Counted from the first letter of the stretch, positions 45,998-57,320 are shown. The stretch: 64,000 nt of DNA from Chloranthus sessilifolius (GCA_021018995.1 CM037588.1:141357725-141421724); one strand, 5' to 3'. Notes: generated by a model from the sequence alone, not told the origin. Numbers and translations: made by a program.

Positions 45998-46512
45998 CCC
46001 TTTAAATAAACATAATGATGAGAAATTCAAACTTCGAATAACAAAGTGAAGAGAAATTTGTCAAAATAGCAGCCCCTTTAAATAAATAAGTGATGAGAAA
46101 TTCAACCTATTTTTTTTTTATGGGTGATGAGAAATTCAAACTTTGGATAACTTGATTAAAAAATTGAAAAAATAGCAGCCCATTTAAATAAATAAGTGAT
46201 GAGAAATTCAAACTTCGAATGACTAAAAATTTGTCAAAATAGCAGCTCCTTTAAATAAATAAGCAATTAGAAATTCAAACTTCCATAACTTACTAAAAAT
46301 TTGTTAAAACAGCCCCTTTAAACAAAGTGATGAGAAATTCAAACTTCGAATAAATTGATTAAAAAGTTGTCAAAACAGCAGCCCCTATAAATAAATAGAG
46401 TTGAAATTCGAACTTCCAACAACTTCATTAAAAATTTGTCAAAATAGCAGCCCCTTTAAACAAATAGAGGAGTAAGTCAAACTTCGACTAACTTGATTAA
46501 AAATTTGTCAAA
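45998..46512. repeat. ~70-bp minisatellite
   Basis: About seven copies of a unit with GAGAAATTCAAACTTCGAAT, AAAATTTGTCAAAATAGCAG and CCCCTTTAAATAAATAAG. Copies have diverged by substitutions and small deletions. A/T-rich; no function apparent. Confidence 0.85.
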
Positions 46513-46737
46513 ATATGTTGACATAAATGAATGGAATTGTCATAAAAAAAAAAAGACTGGAATTCACTACTATTCTCTTATTGGACTTTGTTACGACTTT
46601 TATTTTAAAAAAGAAATTCAAAGGATCAATAGATCTTGATATCACGTTCCTACCATCAAAGGATGAATAGATCTTGAGATCAAATTTTGATTTCACTTGA
46701 CACACATCCCGAAAAGTAATTCAAGAAGGCGAGAATA

Positions 46738-46905
46738 TTAATTGATGTATGCTATAATCATGTTTTTTTGAGATGTGTGTCACATGGATCAAGATCTGAC
46801 ATCTAATGGTAGGTCCATGATCTCAAGATTTTATTGTATCAAAAATTTGGGCGAAAAATAATCTCGATTGTTTGATTTAAAGCACGCAATTAACATTTTA
46901 AGCAC
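46738..46905. mobile_element. MITE family M1, partial copy
   Basis: GAGATGTGTGTCACATGGAT, CATGATCTCAAGAT and AAAAATAATCTCGATTGTTT match the right half of the M1 copies at 7.2/26.9 and 44.5 kb. Confidence 0.5.
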
Positions 46906-47547
46906 GTGAAACCTGAGTTAAGAATAAAGAATCTTGGGATGTAAAAAAAGATCCCTTTGTCTAATCAAGACCATACACATAGACAATTAAAGTTGGTATT
47001 TAAATTCACAACGGTCCACGTTAGAAGAATGATAAGAATGATGGGGCTGAAGTTGGACCTATTGATCCTTTGAATAAGTGCACCATTAGCCTCATTTGCA
47101 TGATTCAAAATTTCGGCAGATAAATTTTGGCCCATATCTTAAGATTTCGGTCGAAATTTATCGGTTTTTGTGGTCCCTGAAACAAAAATATCAAACTTTC
47201 AATCTTGTTTTAATTTCAGACATATTATCGGATGATTTGCTAATCACTAAATTATAGGCTGATATTTGGTGATTAGTAAAATTTCGATCAGTCGATAATT
47301 TTAAATTATTGGTTGATATTTTGCTTCTTCAGTATATTGAATTTATAAAAAAAAAAAAAAAAGTTGACTAAAATTTCAAAATTTCAGTTTTGAGCAGGAC
47401 CAAAACCGAAACAAAACCAAAATTTTGTTCCTTGCTCGTGTGTCTTGTGTTGATGAATAAGTGCAATGTACAAAATTGATTACCAACATGCCACTTATGA
47501 TGCATGACCCGTGACCAAGAATTTGTCTACATTGAGCTGATGATTAA

Positions 47548-47844
47548 GAGCATCCCAGTGGGAGACGGTATTTCCAACGTGGCATTCACAACGAACAGAT
47601 TTGGATCGCACATGGATCACTCTACTTATGCCAAGTTCACTTTTAATATATTTTATTCATTTTTAAATCACTTTTTAAATATTTTATATTTTATTTTTAA
47701 ATTTATTTATTCTTCATTTATTTTTATGACTAATTTGACATACTTAGTTGGAATTCAATGGTATGCCAAATTTGAATCATGCACACCCCATATGTCATTT
47801 TTGCTACGTCAACCAAAATTTGGCATAGCCTATTGGAGATGCTC
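47548..47844. mobile_element. Tourist-like MITE (PIF/Harbinger)
   Basis: Starts GAGCATCCCAGTGGGAGA and ends TATTGGAGATGCTC, the common plant GAGCATCTCCAA terminus. TAA flanks both ends (47545-47547, 47845-47847). 297 bp; inner AACGTGGCATTC and GCCAAATTTG blocks. Confidence 0.8.
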
Positions 47845-47847
47845 TAA

Positions 47848-48740
47848 TACATGAAATGACATGTTATAAGTTCAACCAGTATTATGAGTGGCCGTAGACC
47901 TTAAACTGTTAACCCTAGATCTTACCGATATGCAGACTTTAAAAGCATTAAATGTAGGGGGTCTCAATGGGCCAGGATGGGCCTTAAATGAGCCTCCTGG
48001 GGCTAACTCATGATGGCATGATTAACTAATCAAGTCAGGCTGGGCCAGCCCATTTATAAATCGGGCCTACTTACCATTATCCCATACCTATCTCATGGCA
48101 GGTTGGGCCGCAGACAAGCCCAACAATTTCTATATAAAAGAATTCATTTGACCGATTCAAGTTGGGTTTGTGCCGGCCCTAAACATGTCAATTTTTAATG
48201 GGTGGATTACCCTGTCGGGTCCCAACTCGTTCTAATCTACCCACCAGGGTCCCAACTTCATGAAATGACCCAATAGGGTCTTGACCCTAAACTTTTCTTT
48301 ATTATTTACCTGCAAGGGTCCCAAAATTCTGCACATGTCTATTTTGTTACTTTAAGTTAATATTTAGAAGACCAAAATACTTTAACAGAAATTTACTAAA
48401 ATACCCATCCTTCCATACGAGTAAAAAACTCTAGTGTTTTGGAGTTAGCTTTTCATCTTCTTCCTGCCGACGACTGGGTTTTCTCTTCTCTCTATCTTCT
48501 TTCTGTAAAGATAACATCTTCTCTTCATCTTCTTCCTGTAAAGATAGCATTAGGATCCCATATAGCCTGCCCTCTGTTCGCTTCATCTTTTTCTTTGCTG
48601 ACGAACAAACAGGGAGAAGTCTACTGCTGTCGTCTCTGCAAATCTTTGACTCTGTTGACGTTTCATCTTCTTCTGATCACGTACATCTAAACTTTTTTGT
48701 GTGTATATCTCCAGCCGTCCGGTAAACTTATAAGAGCAAC
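47848..48740. other. No gene seen; GGGCC-rich inverted repeats
   Basis: Positions 47940-48190 carry GGGCCAGGATGGGCC, GGCTGGGCCAGCCCA and GGTTGGGCCGCAG, resembling the petC intron block at 2815-2925 (CAATGGGCCAG / CTGGCCCATTG). Possibly a degraded hAT-type MITE. The CTTC-rich 48439-48690 stretch encodes a low-complexity peptide only. Confidence 0.4.
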
Positions 48741-48749
48741 TCATAAAAC

Positions 48750-49335
48750 AGTGTTGTAGTAATGCTGCCCTAAATGTTTAACATTTATTTTAATGAATGA
48801 CTTGTTTGATCTATATACAAATATAGTAATGTTATCTTAAATGTTGATTCTTTGTTTTAATAAATGACTTATTTGTGGCAGATAGAAATGTAGTAATTCT
48901 GTCATAAATGCTTAACCTTTGTATTAATGTAGTAATGCTGTCATAAATGTTTAACCTTTGTGATAGATAGAAATGTAATAATCCTGACTTAAACTTTTCA
49001 GATTACTTATGTAGGTCAGAATATAGTTTAATGAGTTATAATGAGTCTGATATCAGTCTTGTACTGTCTTACATCAGTACTTTATTGTCTGATATCAGTC
49101 CTTTAATGTTCTCACATCAATAATTTATAGATTCAGATTACTCATGCATATCAGAATGTAGTCTAATGTTGAATATGAGTCTGATATCAGTCCTGCACTA
49201 TCTCACATCGTTACACTATCTCACATCAGATTACTCATGCATATCAGAATGTAGTTTAATGTTGAATACGATCGGTTATTATTGATTCATATCAGTCCTT
49301 TAATATTTTCACATCAATACTATATAAATTCATAT
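48750..49335. repeat. Degenerate tandem/interspersed repeats
   Basis: GTAGTAATGCTGTCATAAAT-type units (48753, 48825, 48890, 48930, 48978) followed by TCTGATATCAGTC and CATGCATATCAGAATGTAG units (49000-49320). Non-coding. Confidence 0.65.
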
Positions 49336-49426
49336 TAACCTTTGTAATAATAAATGACTTATTTTAAGAGATAATAACCGACCGTAGTCCCAACTATCTC
49401 CCTATTTATCCTATTTATAGGGGACA

Positions 49427-49504
49427 CATATAAGACCATTTTCGTCTCATATAAGATCATTCAGTTTCATATAAGATCATTTCCGTCTCATATAAGATCA
49501 TTTC
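49427..49504. repeat. 21-bp tandem repeat, ~4 copies
   Basis: Four consecutive CATATAAGATCATTTCCGTC-type units with a 20-21 bp period. Confidence 0.85.
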
Positions 49505-49799
49505 CTTCCAATACTTTGTTACTCGATAAATTTTTAATACCATTAATTTTCCTAAAAATGGTAGTTAATATCAGGAAAATATGTTTATTGTTGCAAGTAT
49601 ATTTATTAATTTTTTGTATGAATTGTGTTAGGTCTATTATGAGACTATCGTAGTCTTTAAAGAGGCCATAGACCGGTCTTGTGGCTGAATTCACTCATTG
49701 TAAACTGTGAATGCATTTATTTTTTTGAAAACTTTCTGGTCCATGTTCATAAATTTAATTATGATGTAATGTCATAAATTATTCACAGGAGGATAAAAT

Positions 49800-50700
49800 T
49801 GCATGTTCTACCCTTAGGGTCTCTACTCTTATAGCTGCATTATCGCCTATGGAGTTTGAAACTCTTAGTTCAACTGCAGTGAAGCCTCTTCTTCGTCTAA
49901 TAGATATTCCTACAATTAACGAGCTGAAATATATATTAATAGAAAATTTTGATTGAGTCTGAGAGGTTCTCCATTGGCAGGCGTATTATTAGTTTTTCCT
50001 TGCTATAAATGTCTGCTTTACTTGGTCTCAAGCATTTTGAAATTATCCCTGAAACTCTAGGGGAAGGTTCGAATGTCAAAAATGAAGACATTAATTTATT
50101 TTGTATGAGATATTTTGATCGGGTAGAGAGTATTAGTGTCGGTGAAATAGAAAAGGCAGTGACTGTTGCTAGTATAGAGAAAGAGAGTCGATTTTACTCG
50201 TCTCACATTATTATATATTCTTACGACTTTCATGATACCGAATAACTCTAAGAAAATTGAAGAGACGTATGCGAGATTAGTTTATAATATTGAGTACTTT
50301 AACAGAATTGCATGGGGACAAGTTACTCATACATATTTATTAAACTCCCTTTAATCTGCTGCTTTAAATTTTAAGAGGAGCGGTGTGCATACCAATCTTG
50401 ATGGATGTACCTTTGCATCAGGTTAGCTATTGTCTTTGTGAACGTTATCAATTTGCACACCGTTTGCCACATAATATACATATTCCCTAACAAATCTTTA
50501 GTTTGTTATTTATTTTAGATTTTGGCATACGAGCACTTTTCGACCAAAGCACAGACTTCACTTATCGATGATTTTCTAAGATATATAAAGTATACCTCTG
50601 TAAAAAGTCATCATCGAAAGTATTACCTTACGGAGCTTAATAATCCGAAGGTATTATTGGCGTCAACCTCAACCAATTCCACGTTATAGCTGTGAGTAAA
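49800..50700 (+). pseudogene. TE-derived DUF1985 / plant-mobile-domain-like ORF, broken
   Basis: Pieces in the order expected for proteins encoded beside Ulp1 genes in plant MULE/CACTA elements: ARLVYNIEYFNRIAWGQVTH and TYLLNSL, then NLDGCTFASG, a GT-AG intron (~50424-50519), then ILAYEHFSTKAQTSLIDDFL. The GCTFA...LAYEHF block is the characteristic core. Upstream frame 50009-50245 (FDRVESISVGEIEKAV) is probably its N-terminal region. In-frame stops and frame changes show it is not functional. It faces the host gene fragments on minus. Identification is by motif memory. Confidence 0.5.
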
Positions 50701-50776
50701 TGAAGAAGTCGCTTCTTTTGATAACTTGATCTTACCCTCCTGGTAATATATCCACAGATAATTTAAAATTTTGAAT

Positions 50777-51223
50777 TTAGTGATCGTGCTGCTGCGGCTT
50801 GACCTGCACGGACACACCTTTGAAAATCCCTGATCCACCGGTCACCGCCAGATATGTGTCTTGGTACGTGTAATATGCACCTTGCACAGCTATGTGGCCG
50901 TAATCCCCGAAGTAAAAGCTGTAGATCACCTCCTATTGGTCACCTTTCCCAGGCACATTTTTAATCAAAACACATATGCCCGCTGTTTTCCCAAGGCGCG
51001 CTTCGAGGTTCCCATGGTAGAGCTACAAATAAGAGAAGGTAGATGATAAGATTAATGGAAAATTTAAATAAAAATGAAATTAACTTATGAACCCCACTTG
51101 CCTTGTTGCTAAATGGAACGAGATTGCCAAGCGAGTTGGTCGATTGCTGACTCAGTCAGAGGTATGTGGGGCTCCCGCGGTCTCTCTCGTTTATCTCATA
51201 CACATATAGCTCCTGAACATTGC
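50777..51223 (-). pseudogene. Allene oxide cyclase fragment (two exons, broken)
   Basis: Jasmonate-pathway enzyme fragment. Exon 51223-51101 reads VQELYVYEINERDRGSP... LVPFSNK; exon 51022-50777 reads [55 protein letters not shown]. These are core AOC motifs in the right order, with the intron at the expected SNK|LY junction (donor reads GC here). In-frame stops lie after RGSPTYL and after GKGDQ, the N-terminal transit region is missing, and the C-terminus diverges after VQVKPQQ to an early stop. Without ~40 C-terminal residues and with internal stops it is not functional. On the same strand as the MnmE, SERK and kaurene-synthase pieces, which suggests TE capture. Confidence 0.9.
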
Positions 51224-51699
51224 CTACGAAACAATTAGAAATGAGGATTTGTATTATAATCAGGTGGGAGAGAAACACAGAGAAAATGAAGAGCTCAAAG
51301 AAGGGAAATAGGGAATCCTTGGTGTTCAAGAAGCAGTGACCAATGTAGAGAGAGATCTAGTTATTTTTCTAGTGATTTGGGTACTGAAGTCGTGATGGGT
51401 GGTCACCAATTTGTAGCTTTTACTTAAGAGGGGTTTTTGGGAGGTTGAATCCAAGAGATTTGGGCTGTGAAAAGGTGATAGAATTGGTTGTTCTCAAGTT
51501 CATTATGGTCGTAAGAAAATGCAATTGGAGGAAAATCCAAACTTTCATCTCTTTCAAAATTGTTTGAGAAGGGAATAAAGTTTTGATGGTAGTTTTTATC
51601 ATTAGAAATAAATTGCTGGGACTAATTTCAGTCTTTATAAAGTAAATCTTAGTGATTTAGATATAAAGAAAGCTTGAGAAAAGTAATTATTATTCTTTT

Positions 51700-52137
51700 T
51701 TTCTTCTTGTTTACTCCTCACTTTTCTTTAGTATGTTGTCGAAAAATGAGTCCGGGAGGATTATCCACCTTTCTGTTTTGCCGTAAGGGCGAGAATGGAA
51801 CATCAACGAGGCTTGTCTCTATATTATCATTCTGATTGGTTCCAATATTGTCGAGAAAAGCAAGATTTGGACCAAAGCTTGCATCCCTCCATTTTGATGA
51901 TCCAGGAGGGAAATAGAGTTTTGTAGAACCGTTTGAAGGCATCGAATGAAAAAAACTTCACAGAGAGTTGAGATCGGAAGGTTTAGGCCAACCATGTCCA
52001 GGGAGAACCCATTGTTTGCTCCTGTTAGATCATTCAACAGCAATATGTCGTTACCTAATGCCCATCTGCCTGTAAATGGTTATCTACTTGCAAACAACGA
52101 AGGGGATACAACCAACATAATGAAAATATGTGAGTAG
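51700..52137 (-). pseudogene. Unidentified coding-like fragment
   Basis: Two overlapping minus-strand frames, 52043-51819 (NGFSLDMVGLNLPISTLCEV) and 51942-51718 (YFPPGSSKWRDASFGPNLAF, SPLRQNRKVDNPPGLIF), read as one protein with a frame change near 51945. Composition is protein-like and the strand agrees with its neighbours. I cannot name the family; another captured host exon is likely. Confidence 0.4.
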
Positions 52138-52651
52138 ATTAACCAGTTCTTAAGTCAAATTAAAAATATGATTTTTACATTTTTGATAGAAAAATGGTTT
52201 GAGATGTAGAAAGTATCACAAAAAATATCACAAAAAACATACCTTGGGTGCTGGGGTCTTCCAATTGTTTTCCCCTAAGGAATACCTTGGATGCTTGAGC
52301 AGAGATCTTGTAATGCAAACAAGAACACAGTAAGAGAGGAAAATAAACAAATAATAAAAAACCCTAACCAAAATTTTAGCAAAAGAAAAGATAAAAAGAG
52401 ATGCACCTAAATAAATAAATCGGTAAATGGATGTAGAAACTTGATTGACGGATTCTATTCGTAGATAAGGTTATATTTGTGCTCAGGTATGCACTATTTG
52501 TAAATACTAGAAATAGGATTAAACCTATTTCTAGTAAAAAACGTGTTGGGATTGAACCTATTCAATATCTCCTATGATCCTATCTATCTTAAATACTAGA
52601 AGTAGGAGCTAAGCCAAAGAAAAGCAACAAAAGAGGTGATTTATAAGAACC

Positions 52652-52765
52652 TGATTATTTGAAGGCACTTAAGAAGTTTCATATCATCAGAAGTCCACCA
52701 ATCAAGAGCACTCATTGTTAGAATAACATCGGCACCCATTGCAACTGTCTCTGACATCTGTGCAC
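52652..52765 (-). pseudogene. tRNA modification GTPase MnmE/TrmE, single-exon fragment
   Basis: A 114-nt exon bounded by AG and GT that reads MSETVAMGADVILTMSALD and WWTSDDMKLLKCLQ. It matches the G-domain segment after the DTAGIR motif of organellar MnmE (ERSE.VA.GADVI...SALEGWT..D..LL..IQ). No other MnmE exon lies nearby, so this is an isolated captured exon. MnmE acts in wobble-uridine modification of organellar tRNAs. Confidence 0.75.
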
Positions 52766-53089
52766 CTGTGAATAAGAGATGATTTTGTGGGTTTTCTTTA
52801 AGAGATGATGATTCCTAATTGCCCAAAAAAAATCATATAAAAGCAAAATTTTAGTACAAATAAACTACATTTATTTTCTTTAGTAGATCATAACCAATCA
52901 TCTCTGGTATCACCATTCAATAACAAGTACTGAGGTGCAAGTAAAAATGGATCTTCAAGGCAATAGCCTTTGAAGCAAACAAGCAGGAAGCTTTTATCAT
53001 GAGCTCCTTAAGCTTTCAGTTATGGTATTATCAATCAGAGGGGTCAATCATTTTGTCGGGCACCACGTGTTCATCAAATTCTTCATATG

Positions 53090-53172
53090 TAAGCACTCGA
53101 AGGTTCAATGCAGCTTCCTACATAATGGGGATTATTTTAAGATCATCACAATCGAACAATCGGTATGACTTT
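53090..53172 (-). pseudogene. Unidentified exon-like fragment
   Basis: After a TAG acceptor it reads EAALNLRVLTYEEFDEHVV then PDKMIDPSD and stops. Protein-like and on the same strand as the other captured fragments. Family not recognised. Confidence 0.35.
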
Positions 53173-53314
53173 AGAAAAAAACCATGTATCTATTCATAAA
53201 CCAATCTAACTGCAGTATTAAATCAGAAAATAATGAGTAAAAGCCAACTTAAAGGGAATGAATTGAGTAAAAAAAATTTACAAATTTAAAGGAGTAGTAG
53301 TCATATAGGAAAAA

Positions 53315-53452
53315 CAACTTCGAAAGATTCCCCACGGTGTCAGGTATCTGTCTTGTTAAATTGTTTAAGTAGAGATCTAGCTCACCAGGTTTGTCAAATT
53401 TCCGAGGTAATTTGGAATCATCCCACTTATCCTGTTACTATAAAGTAACAAT
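53315..53452 (-). pseudogene. SERK (BAK1-type co-receptor) LRR exon fragment
   Basis: Reads YSNRISGMIPNYLGNLTNLV, then (one-base slip) DLYLNNLTRQIPDTVGNLSK, matching the ~144-nt LRR exon of SERK genes (LYSNNISG.IP..LGNLTNLVSLDLYLN...IP..LGKLSKL). Only this exon is present; no SERK kinase or signal peptide lies nearby. A captured exon remnant, not functional. Confidence 0.87.
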
Positions 53453-53539
53453 GAACATCTGATGTAAGGTCTGCAAAATAAACAGGTGAACAACAGTCAT
53501 ATATACAAACATCTTCTGCAGAATATATATTAATTCCAA

Positions 53540-53640
53540 AGAGTCAGATACCTCAGGATAGTAATCACCATGTAGTTTCATCATGCTGAACAGAAGCTCT
53601 CTCACAGTCTGGTTTAAACACTTCATACTCTGTGACTCAC
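53540..53640 (-). pseudogene. Unidentified exon-like fragment
   Basis: Reads MKCLNQTVRELLFSMMKLHG then DYYPE before a possible GTATC donor. Same strand as the SERK piece next to it. Not part of SERK as I know it; family not recognised. Confidence 0.3.
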
Positions 53641-54078
53641 AAAATAAGCACCGACTGATATGCTATAGATACGCTATTAATATCTAATGTTGTAGATATG
53701 CTATTAATATCTAAGCCTCTCCCGCCCAATATCTAAGCCTCTCCCGCCAACGGCCATGCATAGATCATGCCATTTCTTCCATCTCCTACCATCATATTTA
53801 TTTCCATATGACCCCCTTATATTAAAAGACGATAGAAATGCAAATAACACCAACTGCACAATGAATGCACAACACCCACAGAGCACCCACAACTACCTTA
53901 AATCAGAAATTTTTTATATTTTTTCTTTTGTTGCTTTCTCTCCAATAGAGAAAGCAATAAATAGAGAAAGCAATAAACACCCCCACTTGGCAAGCAGCCA
54001 TTGTGTTATACCTAACATTCCAAGTTTCTAACAATCTTATGCAAACAAATTTTGTAAAATTTGTCTAAAATTTGAGTA

Positions 54079-54229
54079 CACTACAAAAAATAAGACTTTA
54101 GCGGCAGCCAAAAGCTGCCAAAAGAATATTAAAGGCTATTAAGACTATTAGCGACTAGGGTATTAGCGGCAGATTTTTTGTTAATAGCAGCAGTTTTGGC
54201 TGCCACTAATAGTTTTATTTTTTGTAGTG
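54079..54229. mobile_element. CACTA (En/Spm) MITE
   Basis: Ends CACTACAAAAAATAA and TTATTTTTTGTAGTG, perfect inverse over 13 or more bases, with a 3-bp duplication GTA on both sides (54076-54078, 54230-54232). Interior pairs TTAGCGGCAGCCAAA with its inverse. 151 bp. Confidence 0.9.
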
Positions 54230-55334
54230 GTATTAGATGATGCAATAGCTTCATAAGAAAGCTATGTATTGATTCGACCACAGCTTCACATGACCTACAA
54301 ACATAAGAACTAGTAAGTAGATTTGGAAGTTGAGAAAGAGATAGATGTAATATTTTCTTTTGGGAGAATGCGGGTCGATTTAAGATGGATATGCTAAAAG
54401 TTCCCCTTCCCCTTTGTTGATTTTGCCCAAAACTTTTAGTTCAAGAATATTGTCAAACACCTTGTGAGCACACAAACATAGCCTGATGATTTAGTTGGTT
54501 TCTAGTGGCTTTCTGAAAATAAGTGATCAGTTGAAGATGCAGGTTGCCCAATAGCTCCCAACATCATTCCCAATAGCTGACCCTGTCTCAATTAGAAAGA
54601 TCGTCGCATTACAAAATTTAGCACAACTTCACATCACAGAGAAAACGAATTCAGCACATGCAAATTCCCGATTGCTGTCAAATTCAATATGTTCATAAGA
54701 TTAAATAAAAAAATTAAACTAAATACATAAAAACAACAAATATCCAGACCAACTTAAGTTTGATTGAGTTCAACATGATAATCAGAAAGATAGACGCATT
54801 ACAAAATTCAACACAATTGCTATCACATCGAAAAACAAAATCTAGCGCATTCATGAAACAAGAGTAAAAACTTAATTACCTCTTTTTCTACCATCATTTT
54901 TCCCCATTAGGGTTAGGTTACGAAGATCATAAAGCGATGACTTCTTCAAGTAGGTATGATTTCGGAAGTTGAACAGAGAGCGGGAGTTGTAAGCGCCTCA
55001 CAAATTGATCGATCAATGATCAAAACCTAGCATCTTTATAACCCTAGCATCTTCATTAGTCCAAAACCCTAGCATCTTCATCTCCACCAATCAAAACCTA
55101 GAAAAAAATTGATCGATCAATGATCTAAACAAATATATGAGTTCCAAAAGATCAAATCAAACACTATTTGGGGAAAATTCAAACCTAGATCTGAAGCGTG
55201 CTCAATGATTGGATCGATCCTTGTTCATTGAATCGAGTTGTTCGAGCTCCTGTTCAAGAGTTAAAAGGGCGAAATTATCGTCGATAAAAACAAAAATGAT
55301 GGAATGAGACAAAGAGGTTCGGGTCGGGTGGGTT

Positions 55335-55402
55335 ATGTACATAAAATCTACGCCGACGGCTTCCCATATTAGCCGTCGGCGAAAGTTCCTTTTTTTATAG
55401 TG
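55335..55402 (-). mobile_element. CACTA element terminus (5' end of a minus-oriented element)
   Basis: Minus strand begins CACTATAAAAAAAGGAAC at 55402 and continues with CGCCGACGGCT ... AGCCGTCGGCG, the subterminal inverted repeats expected of En/Spm elements. Sequence to ~54900 is then leader-like. The matching far end was not found to the left, so the element's extent is unknown; it could embrace the captured fragments at 50.8-53.6 kb. Confidence 0.7.
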
Positions 55403-55439
55403 TCTGTTTCTGCTTTGAACTCTATCATTAGTAAGATGT

Positions 55440-55861
55440 AATTGCTATTGATATTCTTCTATTGAGGTTAGATGTTAGCTCACCCCCGACTATATGTCAC
55501 AAGTAGAGGTTTGAGGAAGGCCCAGACTACATACTGAAGAATAGGAGCTTCCGCCCTTGTTTTCTGTTTTGGGATCATAGATTTCGAATATTGTGGATTA
55601 GGTAAGTTAAGGCTTGGTACTTTTGTACTATTGTACACTACTTTTTGGTGATGTTTAGCCATCACTGGTATTTGTTTACTTTTGTTCTTTTTGAATGTTA
55701 GAACTGGAGGTTTTAATTATAATTTGTGTTTGTATCAACTATCCTGTATCAGATTGTGATCTACGATCTGGCGGTCTGGGTTTTCTCATTTGGTTATGAT
55801 TTAATGAAAAAAAAAAAAAATATCTAAGAAAATTTAGGTTGCGAAAATTCGGGCTGTCACA
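55440..55861. mobile_element. LTR end fragment (Tekay-like terminus)
   Basis: Ends GGGCTGTCACA at 55861, as does the Tekay LTR, with ATGTTAGCTCACCCCCGACT upstream. Only a few hundred bp are present. It interrupts sequence downstream of the kaurene-synthase exon. Confidence 0.4.
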
Positions 55862-56002
55862 CACTTTGTCTTATAATAATAGTTTTGAGATTCCATGATA
55901 AAGACTAACACAACAAGAATTTCAAGAAAATACAACACCTTCATATTGTGATGACATAAGTTTTTTGAGAGATTCAATATACAGAGACAACAGAAAACAT
56001 AC

Positions 56003-56214
56003 TTCTGAACCAGTTTAATAAGGTTTGCTAGCTCTTCTTCAGAACCACCAACGTCGAAGAAGTCATCGACCATAGTTGCGAGAACACCATTTTTGGCCCA
56101 TGATAGGTGGGCCTCAGACATTCAGAAGAAACAAGTGTGGCCGCAGCAGAGAAGTAGCAATACATCAGCTTCTGCCTAGTTTCAGTTGATCCAATATGGT
56201 TTCTTTGACCCACC
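56003..56214 (-). pseudogene. ent-Kaurene synthase-like (class I diterpene synthase) exon fragment
   Basis: A 212-nt exon with AG acceptor and GT donor. It reads WVKETILDQLKLGRS, (frame change) [17 protein letters not shown], (frame change) [20 protein letters not shown] then [15 protein letters not shown]. The DDFFD metal-binding motif is intact, as is the family's YCYFSAAATL. At least two frame slips make it non-functional. Ent-kaurene synthase makes the gibberellin precursor. Only one exon is recognisable here. Confidence 0.9.
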
Positions 56215-56791
56215 TGTTTATATTAAAGAGATCATCATACATTAATTTATGAGTGGGTATTTGGTACCCACTCAGCGGAGGTATTTGATAGCTGTATTAC
56301 ATAATTGGTGCAAATAAATAGCAAACTTCTTGATGCAGTAATAAGAAATAAAAACAATTTTCTAAGGGATTAAATTGAGCAAGACCTTTTTAATTTTTTT
56401 ATACCTCTAGAAAAAGAGGTGAAGCCCAAAAACCAATCAAATAAATAGCAACACATTAAAATATATGATCATCAATCAAGAGGTTCATATAACAAAAATA
56501 AAAAGTAAAATAAGAAAGCATTACATACTCATCACCAACCAATATGATCATCGCTACCAATTGAATGGTTTAAATCAAAACTTCACAGCATCATCAAAAT
56601 AAACACTAAATAAATCACCAAACAAACACTATTTAAAGGAAAATATATCATCAAGATATCAAGGTCAAGTGTCAAAAGTGATAAAAACCAACAAGTCAAA
56701 CATGACAAAAGTCATCACAACATCCATATAAACGAACTCAAATATCTAAAATGATTTGAAAAACTATGAAAAAGCAAGAGACATGATAGCA

Positions 56792-57320
56792 TCAATGCCC
56801 CCCATCAAGTAATGATTGTAGCCATCGCGCATGTCTATCCTTCGGCAAGCCCTGGAATTCAATCTCTTTCTTGCGTGATTGAACAAGAATACTATAAGCC
56901 CTCGAGATTTTATCTTCGTCTAATCCATCCACTGCCTCAATGGCTTGGAAAAGTAACTTTAATCTAGAGAACTCACTATTCTCTTCCATTGTGCTCGCCA
57001 ACCTATTCACTACGGAAGCTAGTTGCCCATAGATCTCATGCTTAATATCCCTGTTCTTCTCTTGCACGGCTGCGTACGTACACTTGTCGTAGACTTTGAT
57101 TTGGTCGGCTCCTCAATTCCTCTATTCATTGACTCTGAATTTTGTGCATCATCAAGCTCCTTAGATTCCTTAACATTTATCATATGTTCACTCGATTGAT
57201 CAACAGGAACACTATTACCAGAAAATACAGTTTGACCTATGATAGTATCTTTTCCTACTATTAGACATAGATCATAGTGCCTTAGAAATTTTTTAGTCCT
57301 GTACTTTCTTTCATTGGGAT
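56792..57320 (-). pseudogene. Myb/SANT-like (Harbinger ORF1-type) protein, C-terminal remains
   Basis: Upstream part (57310-57070) reads AHPNERKYRTKKFLRHYDLC and VGKDTIIGQTVFSG, the stretch after the Myb/SANT domain. The C-terminal part (57065-56795) reads GLDEDKISRAYSILVQSRKK and LPKDRHARWLQSLL, the usual C-terminus of L10-interacting-MYB / PIF-Harbinger ORF1 proteins. The two parts are in different frames (junction near 57070), and the SANT domain itself is missing where the MULE starts at 57406. TE-derived and broken. Confidence 0.65.

Noticed and set aside
47504-47854. 113-residue frame at 47.5 kb
   Set aside because: It spans a Tourist-like MITE with TAA duplications; the peptide has no family features.
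53704-54031. Frames near 53.7-54.0 kb as a further captured exon
   Set aside because: No protein-family motif or splice edges; left unassigned.
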